Shown here one piece after another: positions 8,433-17,572 of a stretch of 47,241 nucleotides of DNA. This DNA is from Fulvivirga sp. M361 (lineage in GTDB: Bacteria; Bacteroidota; Bacteroidia; Cytophagales; Cyclobacteriaceae). Made by a program: the position numbers and the translations under genes. Numbering within the stretch: the first letter of the stretch is position 1; every line of letters starts with the position of its first letter. The notes under the pieces are model-generated. The model did no database searches, had not been told where the DNA came from, and was given only the letters and a program-made list of their open reading frames with translations. The DNA lies in NCBI RefSeq assembly GCF_007097395.1, contig NZ_VKDC01000050.1, forward strand, positions 1-47,241, written 5' to 3'.

Positions 8433-10023
8433 ATCAGAATTTGAGCAGGAATGGGAAAATGCTTTTGAAGGAGCTGAAATACAGCCTTCAAAAGCCGTGT
8501 GGGACAGAGTGGCATTAGCTCTGGCGAATTCTGCTAATGGTTCATTCCGAAAAAAAATAATAGTGTTTAAATTATTGGCGGCAGCGTCTGTGGCCTTTGC
8601 GATGACTATTGGAGGTATAGGACTATACAATGGCTATTTCGAAGACGCCAGTTTACTAACACCAGGTGAAAAACTATCTAAAAACCAGTTAGATGATCGT
8701 ACTCCGGCCGAGGTAAGCAGCCAGGCACCGGAAACTACTGAAAAGGCCCAACCCAATATTTCTTTTGAAAGTAACACTGCAAACCAACTGGCAGCTGCCA
8801 CTAATTCTGAAATGAAAGAAGGAAGTGAACTTATCTCTTCAGAAGGACCTGTGCCTGCTAATATGGTTGATGCCATACATGCAAATGATGGATCAAACCC
8901 TCCTTTGATAGCTGAGACGCAAACCTCTACACGTACGGCTGAAAGAGTTTCTACCGATACAAAACAGGTTTTGTCTGATGTTGAAAGTAAGAACGTTTAC
9001 AGCACGGCAATAAGTGAAGAAAAGTCCAATTCGTCTTATGCATCTTTGGAAGAGCTGGTTGAAGATCCGAGGCATTTGCAGGATGCCGATAAAATGGGGC
9101 GTGATCCAAATGTGGGTTCACTGGAACAGGTACCTGAAAAACTTGAGAAACTGATGGCTCAGTTGGAGACAGCCTCCCTTCGGGAAAGAGAATTAACCAT
9201 GGTACCCTGGTACGTATTTAATCAAACAAACGATAGAAAAACAAGTAAAAACAAGGCCTGGGCTGGTTTAGGCATGGGAGGTGGTGAATTTAACTTTTCA
9301 GGAGCGTCTCCCTTACCGACAACGGCAAATGCAGCGATACTTTCTCCCAATGTAGAAGACTTATTCGGTTATGATTATAATGAAGCCAGTAATCAATTTA
9401 CACTTCTTAATAATGAACAATCCAGGAGGTCTGAGCAACCGGACATTGGAGAAGAACAGAGCGGAACATCTTTTAATATAGGATTTAATGTTGGTGTGCG
9501 AGTAGCACAGCGCTGGATTATTCAAAGCGGAGCAAGTTTCATTGAAAGGAATACAACTAATACTTCTAATGTCGTTTTGCAGGATGGTACTGGAAATTCA
9601 AACCCATTGGTAATAAGTGATGCAGATGTGTTAAACAGCTCGGAAAATGTTTTAGTCGTTCCGGAATATGATGTTGAGAATAAGTATCAATTGATTTCTG
9701 TACCACTTCAGGTAGGATATGTTGTGTTAGACAGGAAGTTGGCAATTACACTGCTTGGAGGTTTTTCTAATGATGTACTTTTAAGTAGAAAAGCCAGTAC
9801 TGAGTTTGCCGAATTTCAGGATTATTCAGGAAGAGGTGGATATAGAAAGTACAATGTGGCAGGTTTGTTGAGTACTGAAATAGGTTATAAACTTGGTAGT
9901 AATTACCAGGTATCTCTTATGCCGCAAATAAGAAAATCTGTTCATTCCATTCGTACGACTCGGGATGATGAGAAACCCACCTTTATGGAAATGGGCTTTC
10001 GTTTTAAATATATCATTGACTAA
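8416..10023 (+). CDS. Anti-sigma-like N-terminus fused to outer-membrane beta-barrel domain
   Basis: This 535-residue protein begins with a soluble segment (residues 1-50, with EFEQEWENAFEGAEIQPSKAVWDRV) like Bacteroidota anti-sigma proteins, then one transmembrane helix (about 51-73). A long polar, acidic, low-complexity linker (about 80-270) follows. The C-terminal region (about 280-535) has alternating strands and a porin/PorT-like profile: GFNVGVRVAQRWIIQSGASFIER ... YQLISVPLQVGYV ... LLGGFSNDVLLSRK ... terminal aromatic GFRFKYIID. The overlap with the ECF sigma gene suggests a signalling pair. The domain order implies a protein spanning from inner membrane to outer membrane; the exact topology is inference. 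Confidence 0.75.
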   Translation: MDTQNKSEFEQEWENAFEGAEIQPSKAVWDRVALALANSANGSFRKKIIVFKLLAAASVAFAMTIGGIGLYNGYFEDASLLTPGEKLSKNQLDDRTPAEVSSQAPETTEKAQPNISFESNTANQLAAATNSEMKEGSELISSEGPVPANMVDAIHANDGSNPPLIAETQTSTRTAERVSTDTKQVLSDVESKNVYSTAISEEKSNSSYASLEELVEDPRHLQDADKMGRDPNVGSLEQVPEKLEKLMAQLETASLRERELTMVPWYVFNQTNDRKTSKNKAWAGLGMGGGEFNFSGASPLPTTANAAILSPNVEDLFGYDYNEASNQFTLLNNEQSRRSEQPDIGEEQSGTSFNIGFNVGVRVAQRWIIQSGASFIERNTTNTSNVVLQDGTGNSNPLVISDADVLNSSENVLVVPEYDVENKYQLISVPLQVGYVVLDRKLAITLLGGFSNDVLLSRKASTEFAEFQDYSGRGGYRKYNVAGLLSTEIGYKLGSNYQVSLMPQIRKSVHSIRTTRDDEKPTFMEMGFRFKYIID

Positions 10024-10217
10024 CAAGTCTGATATTTTCACAATGATTTAAACTATTTAATTCCAGGAAAGAGTATTCTGGTGTTTGATTATCCTTACTT
10101 AAGTGATTTTGATCACATATAATATCTCATTCATCGAAAAATAATAAAAACAAGTCCGTTTCCAACTTAGCTTTAATAAGAAGTGTCTTTAGAATAAGCG
10201 AATAAATCACTTTTATA

Positions 10218-11549
10218 ATGAAAGCACTTATACTTCAAATATTAATCCGGCAAAAGGAGAAGATCATATGGTTTCTGTCCATAGCGTTGTTGATCATTGT
10301 GGGGTTTTTTGCGGGTGGGTGCACAGAGGATTGCGAACAGCAAACGCAGTATTTTTATATGGAGCCTGTTTATACCTCTCTGTCAGAGATTCGTACAGCG
10401 GTCAACGTAACGGAACCAGTGGAAATTAAACATACCGGAAAGATCTTCTTTAAAGATAACCTGCTTTTTGTCAATGAGCCGAATGAAGGTATCCATGTCA
10501 TTGATAATAGTGACCCTTCAAACCCTTCACCCATAGCATTTATCACTGTTCCCGGTTCTTTTGATTTGGCGGTAAAGGGAAATGTATTGTTCACAGATAG
10601 CTATATTGACCTAATCGCCATTGATATTACAGATGTTAGAAATGCGAATGAAATAGATCGCATTGAGAATTTATTTGATGGGTATAACTCATACGGATTT
10701 TATGCGGATCCGCAGCTAGGCATAGTCACCGACTGGGAAGAATCAGGAATGGTAGATGTTATCGAATCTGATTGTGCGGAAGGAATTGAAGCATGGGGAG
10801 GTATTTATTATGAAAGTGGCCTGGCTATGGCAGATGCTTCCGGGTTTAGCCGTCAGTCGGCCATAGCTCCTTCTAACCCTGGAGTAGGAGGGTCCATGGC
10901 AAGGTTTGCGCTAAGTGGTGATTTTCTCTACGCTATTGATGCCGATAAGCTACAACCTGTGGACGTTAGTCTTCCTTCTGCCATGACTGCTGCTGACGAA
11001 ACAGTTGTTAATTGGGGGATTGAAACGATCTTTCCTAACAACGATGTACTTTTCATCGGTGCTCAGGACGGTATGTATATTATGGATATATCTAATCCTT
11101 CAGCACCTGATCTGATTTCCAATTATCAACACGTCAATAGTTGTGACCCTGTCATTGTAGATGGTGATCTTGCTTTTGTTACACTTAGGTCTGGAACTGA
11201 ATGTCAAGGGTTCACTAATCAATTGGAGGTGATTGATATTTCAGACCTGAAGACACCCAGACTTTTGCATACATATGCCATGGATAATCCACATGGATTG
11301 GGAAAAGAGGGAGATGCCTTATTCATTTGTGACGGAGCTTCCGGTCTTAAAGTGTATGACGCAAGTGATGTTAGCGTCATTGACAAAAATCAATTGGTTC
11401 ACTACAGTGACATACAAGCTTTTGATATAATTCCATTTAATAATGTAGCTATGATGATTGGTGCCAATGGGTTATACCAATATGACTATTCTGACTTGAA
11501 TGATATTAAACTTTTGAGCCAAATAAAAGTATCAAATGGAATTGAATAA
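10218..11549 (+). CDS. LVIVD-repeat lipoprotein (beta-propeller)
   Basis: The 443-residue protein has a long N-terminal hydrophobic stretch ending in the lipobox FAGGC (Cys35), so it is a predicted envelope lipoprotein. Repeated units of the form LFVxxxxxGIHVIDxSDPSNPxPIAFITVPG recur at about residues 75-110, 115-150, 280-310 and 340-375, typical of LVIVD repeats that build a beta-propeller, here without catalytic residues. Function is unknown; such proteins are probable surface adhesion or binding proteins. Two further cysteine-containing segments (CAEG, NSCD...TECQ) could form disulfides. It stands alone, with about 190 bases of AT-rich leader. Confidence 0.85.
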   Translation: MKALILQILIRQKEKIIWFLSIALLIIVGFFAGGCTEDCEQQTQYFYMEPVYTSLSEIRTAVNVTEPVEIKHTGKIFFKDNLLFVNEPNEGIHVIDNSDPSNPSPIAFITVPGSFDLAVKGNVLFTDSYIDLIAIDITDVRNANEIDRIENLFDGYNSYGFYADPQLGIVTDWEESGMVDVIESDCAEGIEAWGGIYYESGLAMADASGFSRQSAIAPSNPGVGGSMARFALSGDFLYAIDADKLQPVDVSLPSAMTAADETVVNWGIETIFPNNDVLFIGAQDGMYIMDISNPSAPDLISNYQHVNSCDPVIVDGDLAFVTLRSGTECQGFTNQLEVIDISDLKTPRLLHTYAMDNPHGLGKEGDALFICDGASGLKVYDASDVSVIDKNQLVHYSDIQAFDIIPFNNVAMMIGANGLYQYDYSDLNDIKLLSQIKVSNGIE

Positions 11550-11794
11550 ATTCTTAAATATGATTTTCATCATTTTCTCTTTGAATTTATATCCACATGG
11601 GAGTTCATGTGAAGAGATGAGATTTAAAGTAAAGTTGAGGTTGCCAGTAGGTGGTTATTAACTGTTTTGTTATCAGTTTATTATGGTTTGGTTCAATTTT
11701 TGCCATCGTCAAGGAAATGAAATTATCATGTGTTAGGAAAGAACTGTTTGGAATAATAAACATGATAAATTACATGTAAAAATGCTTTTGTTGG

Positions 11795-11825
11795 ATTACA
11801 ATATTTGCGTCATACGGATTGTAAT
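11795..11825. promoter_or_regulatory. 8-bp dyad, possible operator
   Basis: ATTACAAT (11795-11802) and ATTGTAAT (11818-11825) form a perfect inverted repeat separated by 15 bases. It ends 34 bases upstream of the TAACTTTG element, so it could be a transcription-factor site upstream of that promoter. No regulator gene is adjacent. Confidence 0.35.
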
Positions 11826-11859
11826 AACGATGTTTACTAAAAATAAAAATAAAATAATA

Positions 11860-11867
11860 TAACTTTG
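11860..11867 (+). promoter_or_regulatory. Bacteroidota -7 promoter element (TAACTTTG)
   Basis: TAACTTTG matches TAnnTTTG perfectly and is the same 8-mer found in the ferredoxin promoter. The -33 element is weak: only TTTA (11833-11836) lies at about the right distance. It would drive the short reading frames at 11894 and 11993. Confidence 0.5.
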
Positions 11868-11893
11868 TCAACAAAAAAAAACAAAGTAAGAAA

Positions 11894-11938
11894 ATGATGG
11901 AGTTACTATTATTTTTTAAACCACAAGATCAGAACTGA
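11894..11938 (+). CDS. Possible 14-residue leader peptide
   Basis: The short frame reads MMELLLFFKPQDQN and stops at 11936-11938, within the 5' arm of a stem-loop. It lies 27 bases after a consensus -7 element. A leucine/phenylalanine run followed by a stop codon inside a hairpin resembles attenuation leaders. There is no comparative evidence, so this is a hypothesis rather than a firm gene. Confidence 0.25.
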   Translation: MMELLLFFKPQDQN

Positions 11939-11967
11939 GTCTAATCTCAGGATCGAGTTACTTTTTT
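11927..11967 (+). promoter_or_regulatory. Stem-loop with T run, possible attenuator
   Basis: CTGAG (11935-11939) pairs with CTCAG (11946-11950) over a 6-base loop, and flanking GATC copies (11927-11930, 11951-11954) can extend the stem past a 4-base bulge. Six Ts follow at 11962-11967. The stem is short and the T run is 7 bases away, so termination strength is uncertain. Confidence 0.3.
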
Positions 11968-11992
11968 AATCTTTTGAATATTAAATAATATT

Positions 11993-12082
11993 ATGAGCAC
12001 TTACCAATTACAACTTAAGAAGCTGGCTTTAAGGTATGTGGTAGTGGCTGGAGTTTGTTTCTTGCTTATACTTATGATCTGA
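11993..12082 (+). CDS. Small membrane peptide, 29 residues
   Basis: The frame starts with ATG and encodes MSTYQLQLKKLALRY followed by a hydrophobic tail (VVVAGVCFLLILMI), i.e. a basic amphipathic head and one transmembrane segment, the usual form of small bacterial membrane proteins. Its TGA ends at 12082 and the ABC-F gene on the other strand ends at 12083, so the two genes meet stop-to-stop. I know no homologue. Support comes from composition, the upstream promoter element and the exact abutment. Confidence 0.4.
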   Translation: MSTYQLQLKKLALRYVVVAGVCFLLILMI

Positions 12083-13990
12083 TCAGGATTGTAAGCGTTC
12101 AATTTGAGTAAATAATTCCTCCCACTGTCCATTTAATTCTTCTAATTGTTTTTTTAGAGTTTCGTACTCGGTATTGGCAATTAGAAGTTGATCAGCATCT
12201 CCGTATACTGTTGGATCGGCAAGATGATCTTCTTGCCGTTTGATTCTTAATTGGAACTCATCTATTTGGGATTCCAGTGCACTGAGTTCTTTTTCCGCTT
12301 TTTTGAGCTCTGTGTCCGTTTTAGGTTTCTCTGGCTTTGGTCTTTTTTCTTTTACCTTAATCCCGTTAGTAGACTCTTCACTTTCTTTAGGCGGTGTTAA
12401 GCTGTCTTTCCAGTAGATGTACTCATCATAGGTTCCAGGATATTCTTTTATCTCAGTGTCTTCAATATACCATATTTTATTGGCTACTTCTGACACAAAA
12501 TGACGATTGTGAGAAACTACAATACATGTGCCTTGGTATTGTTGTAATGCCTGTATGAGAATGTTTTCCGAAATAAAATCAAGGTGGTTGGTAGGTTCGT
12601 CTAAAAGAAGGAAATTGGCCTCTGAAATCAGTGTTTTGGCCAGTGCTACTCTTGATTTTTCACCTCCTGAAAGTACTTTGATCTTTTTAAATACATCATC
12701 ATCACTGAAAAGGAAACAGCCTAATAGTTGACGTAATTCCAACTCTGTTTTGTCCAAACCAGACTGTTTTAATTCCTCAAGTATCTCATTACTTACATTT
12801 AAGGCTTCCAACTGATGTTGGGCATAAAACCCTTTGATCACATTGTACCCTTCCTCCCGAAGGCCTTCTATGCTCTCCGACCCTGAGATGATCCTTAGCA
12901 AAGTGGACTTGCCTTTGCCGTTAGCTCCGATAAGAGCAATCTTATCACCCCGTTCTATGTGTGCTGTAGAGTTCTTGAAAATGGTGAGGTCACCATAACT
13001 TTTTGACACATTTTCGAGTCTAATGATATGTCTTCCTGATTTTTGTTTGAAACTAAACCGGAAATTTACAGCTGCGGTGTCATTTACCACATCTTCAATC
13101 ATATCCATTCGCTCCAGCGCTTTTACCCTGGATTGAACCTGACGCGCTTTTGTTGCCTTGGCTCTAAACCTTTCAATGAATTTTTCAGTCTGTTTGATCT
13201 TTTGCTGTTGATTATCAAAAGCGTTCTTTTGTATCTCAGCTCTCAGCTCTTTTTCTTCCAGATAGAAGTCATAATTACCTTCGTAAGTGATTAGATCACC
13301 ACCTGTTACCTCCACTATTTTAGATGCGGTATTATTGAGAAATTGCCTGTCGTGAGAGACTACGATCACCGCACCTTCATAATTTCTTAAATAATTTTCT
13401 ATCCATTCAATAGACGGTAGGTCGAGGTGGTTAGTTGGTTCATCCAGCATGAGCAGAGAAGGTTTCTCCAGCAGTAGCTTGGCTAACATTACACGCATTC
13501 TCCAACCACCAGAGAATTCCTGCAGAGGCCGCTGTAAGTCCGTTGTCTTAAAACCTATACCTTCCAACACTTCTTCAGCCCTGGCTTGCATACTATATCC
13601 ATCCAGTGCTTCGAAGCGCTCTTGCAGCTTTGATAACTTGTCTACAAGGTCGTCGGTGTAATTGGTTTCCATTTGCTTCAAAACAGCATCTATCTTCTTT
13701 TGTATTTGAACGGCTTCTTCAAAAGCCAGCATCGATACCGTTAAAATACTTTCCTGACTTTGATATGAAAGAAGGTCTTGGTTCAGGAATCCCAGAGAAC
13801 ACTCGTTACTTTTACTTATTTCACCCTTGTCAGGTGGATAGTCTCCGTTAATAAGCTTAAGCAGAGTAGACTTTCCTTTACCGTTTAAACCTATCAGACC
13901 TATTTTGTCTTTAGGTTTTATGTGAAGAGAAGCGTTTTCATAAATTACTCTTCCTCCTATGTAGTAGCACAAATTATTGATTGCGAGCAT
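12083..13990 (-). CDS. ABC-F family ATPase (translation factor type)
   Basis: The 635-residue protein has two ABC ATPase domains and no transmembrane region, the mark of ABC-F ribosome-acting factors (EttA/Uup/YdiF type). Domain 1: Walker A GLNGKGKST (about 34-42), signature FSGGWRMR (about 160-167), Walker B LLMLDEPTNHLD (about 178-190). An interdomain linker about 235-320 rich in Lys/Arg/Glu follows. Domain 2: Walker A GANGKGKST, signature LSGGEKSR, Walker B FLLLDEPTNHLD. A basic C-terminal coiled-coil extension (about 540-635) resembles Uup-type DNA/RNA-binding tails. These proteins act on the ribosomal E site. The ATG is only a few bases from a TACCTTTG element, suggesting a very short leader. 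Confidence 0.93.
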   Translation of the reverse strand: MLAINNLCYYIGGRVIYENASLHIKPKDKIGLIGLNGKGKSTLLKLINGDYPPDKGEISKSNECSLGFLNQDLLSYQSQESILTVSMLAFEEAVQIQKKIDAVLKQMETNYTDDLVDKLSKLQERFEALDGYSMQARAEEVLEGIGFKTTDLQRPLQEFSGGWRMRVMLAKLLLEKPSLLMLDEPTNHLDLPSIEWIENYLRNYEGAVIVVSHDRQFLNNTASKIVEVTGGDLITYEGNYDFYLEEKELRAEIQKNAFDNQQQKIKQTEKFIERFRAKATKARQVQSRVKALERMDMIEDVVNDTAAVNFRFSFKQKSGRHIIRLENVSKSYGDLTIFKNSTAHIERGDKIALIGANGKGKSTLLRIISGSESIEGLREEGYNVIKGFYAQHQLEALNVSNEILEELKQSGLDKTELELRQLLGCFLFSDDDVFKKIKVLSGGEKSRVALAKTLISEANFLLLDEPTNHLDFISENILIQALQQYQGTCIVVSHNRHFVSEVANKIWYIEDTEIKEYPGTYDEYIYWKDSLTPPKESEESTNGIKVKEKRPKPEKPKTDTELKKAEKELSALESQIDEFQLRIKRQEDHLADPTVYGDADQLLIANTEYETLKKQLEELNGQWEELFTQIERLQS

Positions 13991-13995
13991 AAGGG

Positions 13996-14003
13996 CAAAG
14001 GTA
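13996..14003 (-). promoter_or_regulatory. Possible -7 element for the ABC-F gene
   Basis: On the minus strand the bases read TACCTTTG, matching TAnnTTTG, and end only 5 bases before the ATG at 13990. A transcript from here would be leaderless or nearly so. No TTTG at the ideal distance was found (the nearest TTTG is about 25 bases upstream, an ATTG 16), so support is partial. Confidence 0.3.
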
Positions 14004-14188
14004 TTTCATCCCACCTGATCAATGAAATCAAAGTCAGAATAATAATAACATTAAATATTAGAGTGTCACTGAAATTTGTCGAGTGCTATTTTGAGTCGTA
14101 TAAAAACTGTTGTATAGATGCATGCAATACTTTAGATTTAATTCAATGTCCGTAAGTATATGGATGTCTTTCACTGAACTCGATCAAT

Positions 14189-15358
14189 ATGCGTGTATTA
14201 ATTTTTTTCATAACCTTACTTACTCTAACATTAGGATGTAGCTCTGAAAGTGACTCCATGAGTGGGGGGGGAGAAGATATAGGAATCAAAGATTCTTTAT
14301 CTACAGAGCCTAATGCTTCAGAACATCCATTACACAAATTAAATCTGCCAAAAGGTTTCAAAATCTCAGTTTTTGGAGAAGTAGAAAATGCACGTTCTCT
14401 TGCTATTAGTCCTTCCGGCGTGGTATATGTGGGCAATCGAAATGGTGGTAAGGTCTATGCGTTGAAAGATTCAGATGCGAATGGTGTGGCGGATGAAAAG
14501 TACCTCCTGGCCTCCGGTTTGAAGATGCCAAATGGGGTAGCTTTTAAAGATGGGGCACTTTATGTGGCAGAAGTGAGTAAAATATGGAAGTTTGACAATA
14601 TAGAGCGTCAGTTGAAAGCTCCCGATAAACCAAAATTGATCTATGACGAATATCCTACTGAAAGTCACCATGGGTGGAAATACATAGCTTTCGGCCCGGA
14701 TGGTAAATTATATGTACCAGTAGGAGCGCCGTGCAATATTTGTAAAAGTGAGCAACCGGTTTTTGCTTCTATTACCAGGATGAATGCAGATGGAACAAAT
14801 ATGGAAATTGTGGCGGAAGGTGTGAGAAATACGGTGGGTTTTGACTGGAACCCTAACACACGGGAATTGTGGTTTACGGACAATGGCAGAGATCATATGG
14901 GAGATAATTACCCGCCTTGTGAACTCAATAGATTACAGACTGACGGCCAGCATTTCGGCTATCCTTATTGTCATGGAGGGGATATTGCAGACCCGGAATT
15001 TGGTGCCCAAAGGCCATGTAGTGATTTTGAGCGACCTGTATGGAATTTTGGCGCTCATACTGCACCTCTTGGTATGAAATTCTATAGAGGCGATATGTTT
15101 CCTACAGAATATAATGGCGATGTACTTGTTGCTCAGCATGGTTCGTGGAACCGATCGAAAAAAGTAGGATACCGGGTCATGCGGGTACATATAGAGGGTA
15201 ATCGTGCCACGAGTGCCGAAGTGTTTATTGACGGTTGGCTTGAGGACATTGGTCAAGACCAATGGGGAAGACCCGTTGATATATTAGAGATGCCGGATGG
15301 ATCGATTTTGTTGAGTGACGATTATGCAGGGCTTGTTTACAGGATTACCTACAACTAA
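14189..15358 (+). CDS. PQQ-dependent sugar dehydrogenase-like lipoprotein
   Basis: The 389-residue protein has a lipobox TLGC (Cys17) and a six-bladed propeller of the glucose/sorbosone dehydrogenase (GSDH) family. Segments include FKISVFGEVENARSLAISPSGVVYVGNR (about 54-81), the HHGWKYIAFGPDGKLYVPVGAPCNIC segment (about 154-179), VRNTVGFDWNPNTRELWFTDNGRDHMGDN (about 212-240), and AQHGSWNRSKKVGYRV (about 315-330). The family oxidises sugars with PQQ in the periplasm. Several members have lost PQQ binding, and the cofactor residues were not checked one by one. The gene stands alone. Confidence 0.85.
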   Translation: MRVLIFFITLLTLTLGCSSESDSMSGGGEDIGIKDSLSTEPNASEHPLHKLNLPKGFKISVFGEVENARSLAISPSGVVYVGNRNGGKVYALKDSDANGVADEKYLLASGLKMPNGVAFKDGALYVAEVSKIWKFDNIERQLKAPDKPKLIYDEYPTESHHGWKYIAFGPDGKLYVPVGAPCNICKSEQPVFASITRMNADGTNMEIVAEGVRNTVGFDWNPNTRELWFTDNGRDHMGDNYPPCELNRLQTDGQHFGYPYCHGGDIADPEFGAQRPCSDFERPVWNFGAHTAPLGMKFYRGDMFPTEYNGDVLVAQHGSWNRSKKVGYRVMRVHIEGNRATSAEVFIDGWLEDIGQDQWGRPVDILEMPDGSILLSDDYAGLVYRITYN

Positions 15359-15592
15359 AACCGGGTCATTTTCCTGGTTGAATAAGTATATCAGCATTTA
15401 TCTCTAATATTATTCTTAACTCGTAATATCCGTCTCCTTATTTTCTTGTTATGGTTTGGTTATTACCACAACTAAGTGCTCAGGCGATAATCAGATAACA
15501 TTACCAGCCTTTGTTAGATTGTTCAAAATATAAGTTTCAAAAGATATTGATTACCAGTATTTTGTATTTAAATTGTATGGAAAAACAATTTG

Positions 15593-16384
15593 ATGAACGG
15601 CAATATACTCGCACTTTTCATTACCACTTTGCTTTCTATATCCACAATCATCACACAGGCACAGAATGAAAAGGTGGATTTTGTAGATGCGGTACTTGAC
15701 GAACCGAACAATACGATTGAAGTAATTTATAACCTCAAACCCAATTCGGATAATAGGCCATACACAGTTACATTATACTATTCTAATGACGGAGGTAAGA
15801 CTTTCAAAGGGCCAGCTGAAAGAGTGAGTGGGGATGTTGGTATCCAGGTACAGCCGGGGTCGTACAAAAAGATTTATTGGAACTACTTCTATGAGGATAA
15901 AGAATTTACAGGCGAGAACCTCGTATTCTCAATTCGTGCAAAACCCATGACTGTTTCAACGGGCTCTCAATTAATGGGGCCAAAAGCTGCGTTGTATTCG
16001 GTACTTATACCCGGCTGGGGAGATACAAAGGCCAGAATGGGAAAAAACTACTGGTTGATAACAGCTGGTACGTGGGGATTGATGGGAGCGGCGCTTGTTT
16101 CGCGTTCCGGAGCTAAAAACTCTTATGATGATTATTTGAATGCGACAGATCCGGAAGCGGCAAATTCCGCTTTCGACGATGCCGATGGAAAATTCAATAC
16201 GTTTAAAACATTGAGGACATTGGCCATCCTGGCCTGGGCGGCAGATGTGGTAGGGGTGTATATCAGAGGAAAAAAGAATGAAAAAGAAGGGCTGGTGATA
16301 AGGAGGAAAGTTGTGATGGATTGGAATTTGACCATGTCAGCAGATGGCAGAACTCCGTTGGCAGGCTTAAAAGCAACTTTTTAA
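15593..16384 (+). CDS. Exported Ig-like membrane protein of a caspase-associated cluster
   Basis: I prefer the ATG at 15593 over the in-frame TTG one codon earlier, giving 263 residues. A signal peptide (about 1-22, ending TQAQ) is followed by an Ig-like beta domain (about 25-115, with YTVTLYYSNDGGKTF, a SGDVG turn and KKIYWNYF). Two hydrophobic segments in a DUF5683-like region follow: PGWGDTKARMGKNYWLITAGTWGLMGAALVS and LRTLAILAWAADVVGVYI. I recall this combination near caspase-family and formylglycine-generating-enzyme-like genes in Bacteroidota, but its function is unknown. It begins a gene run with 1-2 base spacings. Confidence 0.7.
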   Translation: MNGNILALFITTLLSISTIITQAQNEKVDFVDAVLDEPNNTIEVIYNLKPNSDNRPYTVTLYYSNDGGKTFKGPAERVSGDVGIQVQPGSYKKIYWNYFYEDKEFTGENLVFSIRAKPMTVSTGSQLMGPKAALYSVLIPGWGDTKARMGKNYWLITAGTWGLMGAALVSRSGAKNSYDDYLNATDPEAANSAFDDADGKFNTFKTLRTLAILAWAADVVGVYIRGKKNEKEGLVIRRKVVMDWNLTMSADGRTPLAGLKATF

Positions 16385-16385
16385 C

Positions 16386-17570
16386 ATGAAGAAAATAGTA
16401 ACATGGCTGCTAACTGCGTCCATAGTTCTCGGTTGTAGTAAATTGGAAATTGTACGTGTAGACGCTTCCATAGCTTCGGTAAGCCCGGATGCTGCTGTGC
16501 CCGGTTCCACTATTGTCATATCAGGAAGCAATTTTACAGAAAATACGGTCGTTACTTTCGGAACTCAAAAGGCAGAAATAGTGGGTGTCACTGGTGATCG
16601 ATTGGAAGTGCTGGCGCCTAATCCATTGGAAGAAGGTGATCTGGAATTAAATGTTTCGAGCCGGGGAGTACCGGCAATAACTAATTTCGAGGTCCTGCCA
16701 TTCTTTGTTGAAAAAACACCTCACCCGGATGGAGCCATAAATGGCACCGGCTTCGTTTTGAATGGTGAAATTTATTTCGGTACCGGACGCATCGGTAATG
16801 GTAATATCACATCGACGTTTTACAAGTATAGTGCAGGTAGTGATACATGGACAGAGTTAGTGTCAAACAATACTATTCCTGCCAGAGCAGGAGCTTTTGG
16901 ATTTGAAGCTGGTGGCAAAGGTTATGTACTTGGTGGTAGTTCCGGTACAGACTTTTGGGAATACGACCCTGTTACCAATAACTGGACCCAAAAAAAAGAT
17001 TATCCCAACAGTTCACTCCTCTTTCCAGTCATTTTGACGCTCGGAAGCGATGTTTATTTATGCACCGGCTTTCAGAATTTTATCAGTCGTGAGGTTTGGA
17101 GGTATTCTATTACGAATGACGATTGGATGCAAATGAATGACTTTGGGGGAGTCAAGAGAGGTGCTGCGGTCGGATTCGTTATTGATGATGTAGGTTATGC
17201 AGGGCAGGGGTATGATTTTGATACAAATACCAGATTAAATGATTTTTGGTCTTACAATCAGTCATCAGATTCCTGGGACCAGGTAGGTGCGCCCGTGCCA
17301 AGCGCTAATATGGAGGGTGGTATAGGGTTCAGTCTTAATGGCAATGGTTATATTGGTCTGGGCAGGAACGGGAATACCGGGATCAAGGATTTTTGGAAAT
17401 ATAATCCGTCACAGGATAATTGGGATCTGCTTACCGAGTTTGTAGGGTCAGCTACATTGGCGGCCCAGGTTTTTGTGGTTGGTAAGCGCGCTTACATTAT
17501 AAATGGAAGTTCGTTTAACAACTCTGAAGACTTTGTAGAACTATGGGAATTTACCCCTGAAACGTTTTAA
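16386..17570 (+). CDS. TIG/IPT plus Kelch-repeat lipoprotein
   Basis: The 394-residue protein has a lipobox VLGC (Cys17). An IPT/TIG domain (about 28-105) includes SPDAAVPGSTIVISGSNFTENTVVTFGTQKAEIVG. About five Kelch-like repeats follow (110-390), with the recurring pattern GYVLGGSSGTDFWEYDPVTNNWTQ, WRYSITNDDWMQM, FWSYNQSSDSWDQV, FWKYNPSQDNWDLL. This predicts a beta-propeller on the cell surface or in the periplasm. Such proteins bind partners rather than catalyse. It starts 1 base after the previous gene and ends 2 bases before the caspase-like gene, so the three are probably one transcript. Confidence 0.85.
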   Translation: MKKIVTWLLTASIVLGCSKLEIVRVDASIASVSPDAAVPGSTIVISGSNFTENTVVTFGTQKAEIVGVTGDRLEVLAPNPLEEGDLELNVSSRGVPAITNFEVLPFFVEKTPHPDGAINGTGFVLNGEIYFGTGRIGNGNITSTFYKYSAGSDTWTELVSNNTIPARAGAFGFEAGGKGYVLGGSSGTDFWEYDPVTNNWTQKKDYPNSSLLFPVILTLGSDVYLCTGFQNFISREVWRYSITNDDWMQMNDFGGVKRGAAVGFVIDDVGYAGQGYDFDTNTRLNDFWSYNQSSDSWDQVGAPVPSANMEGGIGFSLNGNGYIGLGRNGNTGIKDFWKYNPSQDNWDLLTEFVGSATLAAQVFVVGKRAYIINGSSFNNSEDFVELWEFTPETF

Positions 17571-17572
17571 GC

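Larger units (their letters stand above)
11550..11992. other. 443-base non-coding stretch with regulatory elements
   Basis: No gene longer than a leader peptide was found. The first about 245 bases show nothing recognisable. The second part holds a perfect dyad (11795-11825), a -7 promoter element (11860-11867), a 14-codon reading frame (11894-11938) and a stem-loop (11927-11954), each listed separately. Confidence 0.6.

Noticed and set aside
15359-15390. Hairpin after the sugar dehydrogenase gene
   Set aside because: One mismatch in a short stem and no T run, so not called as a terminator.
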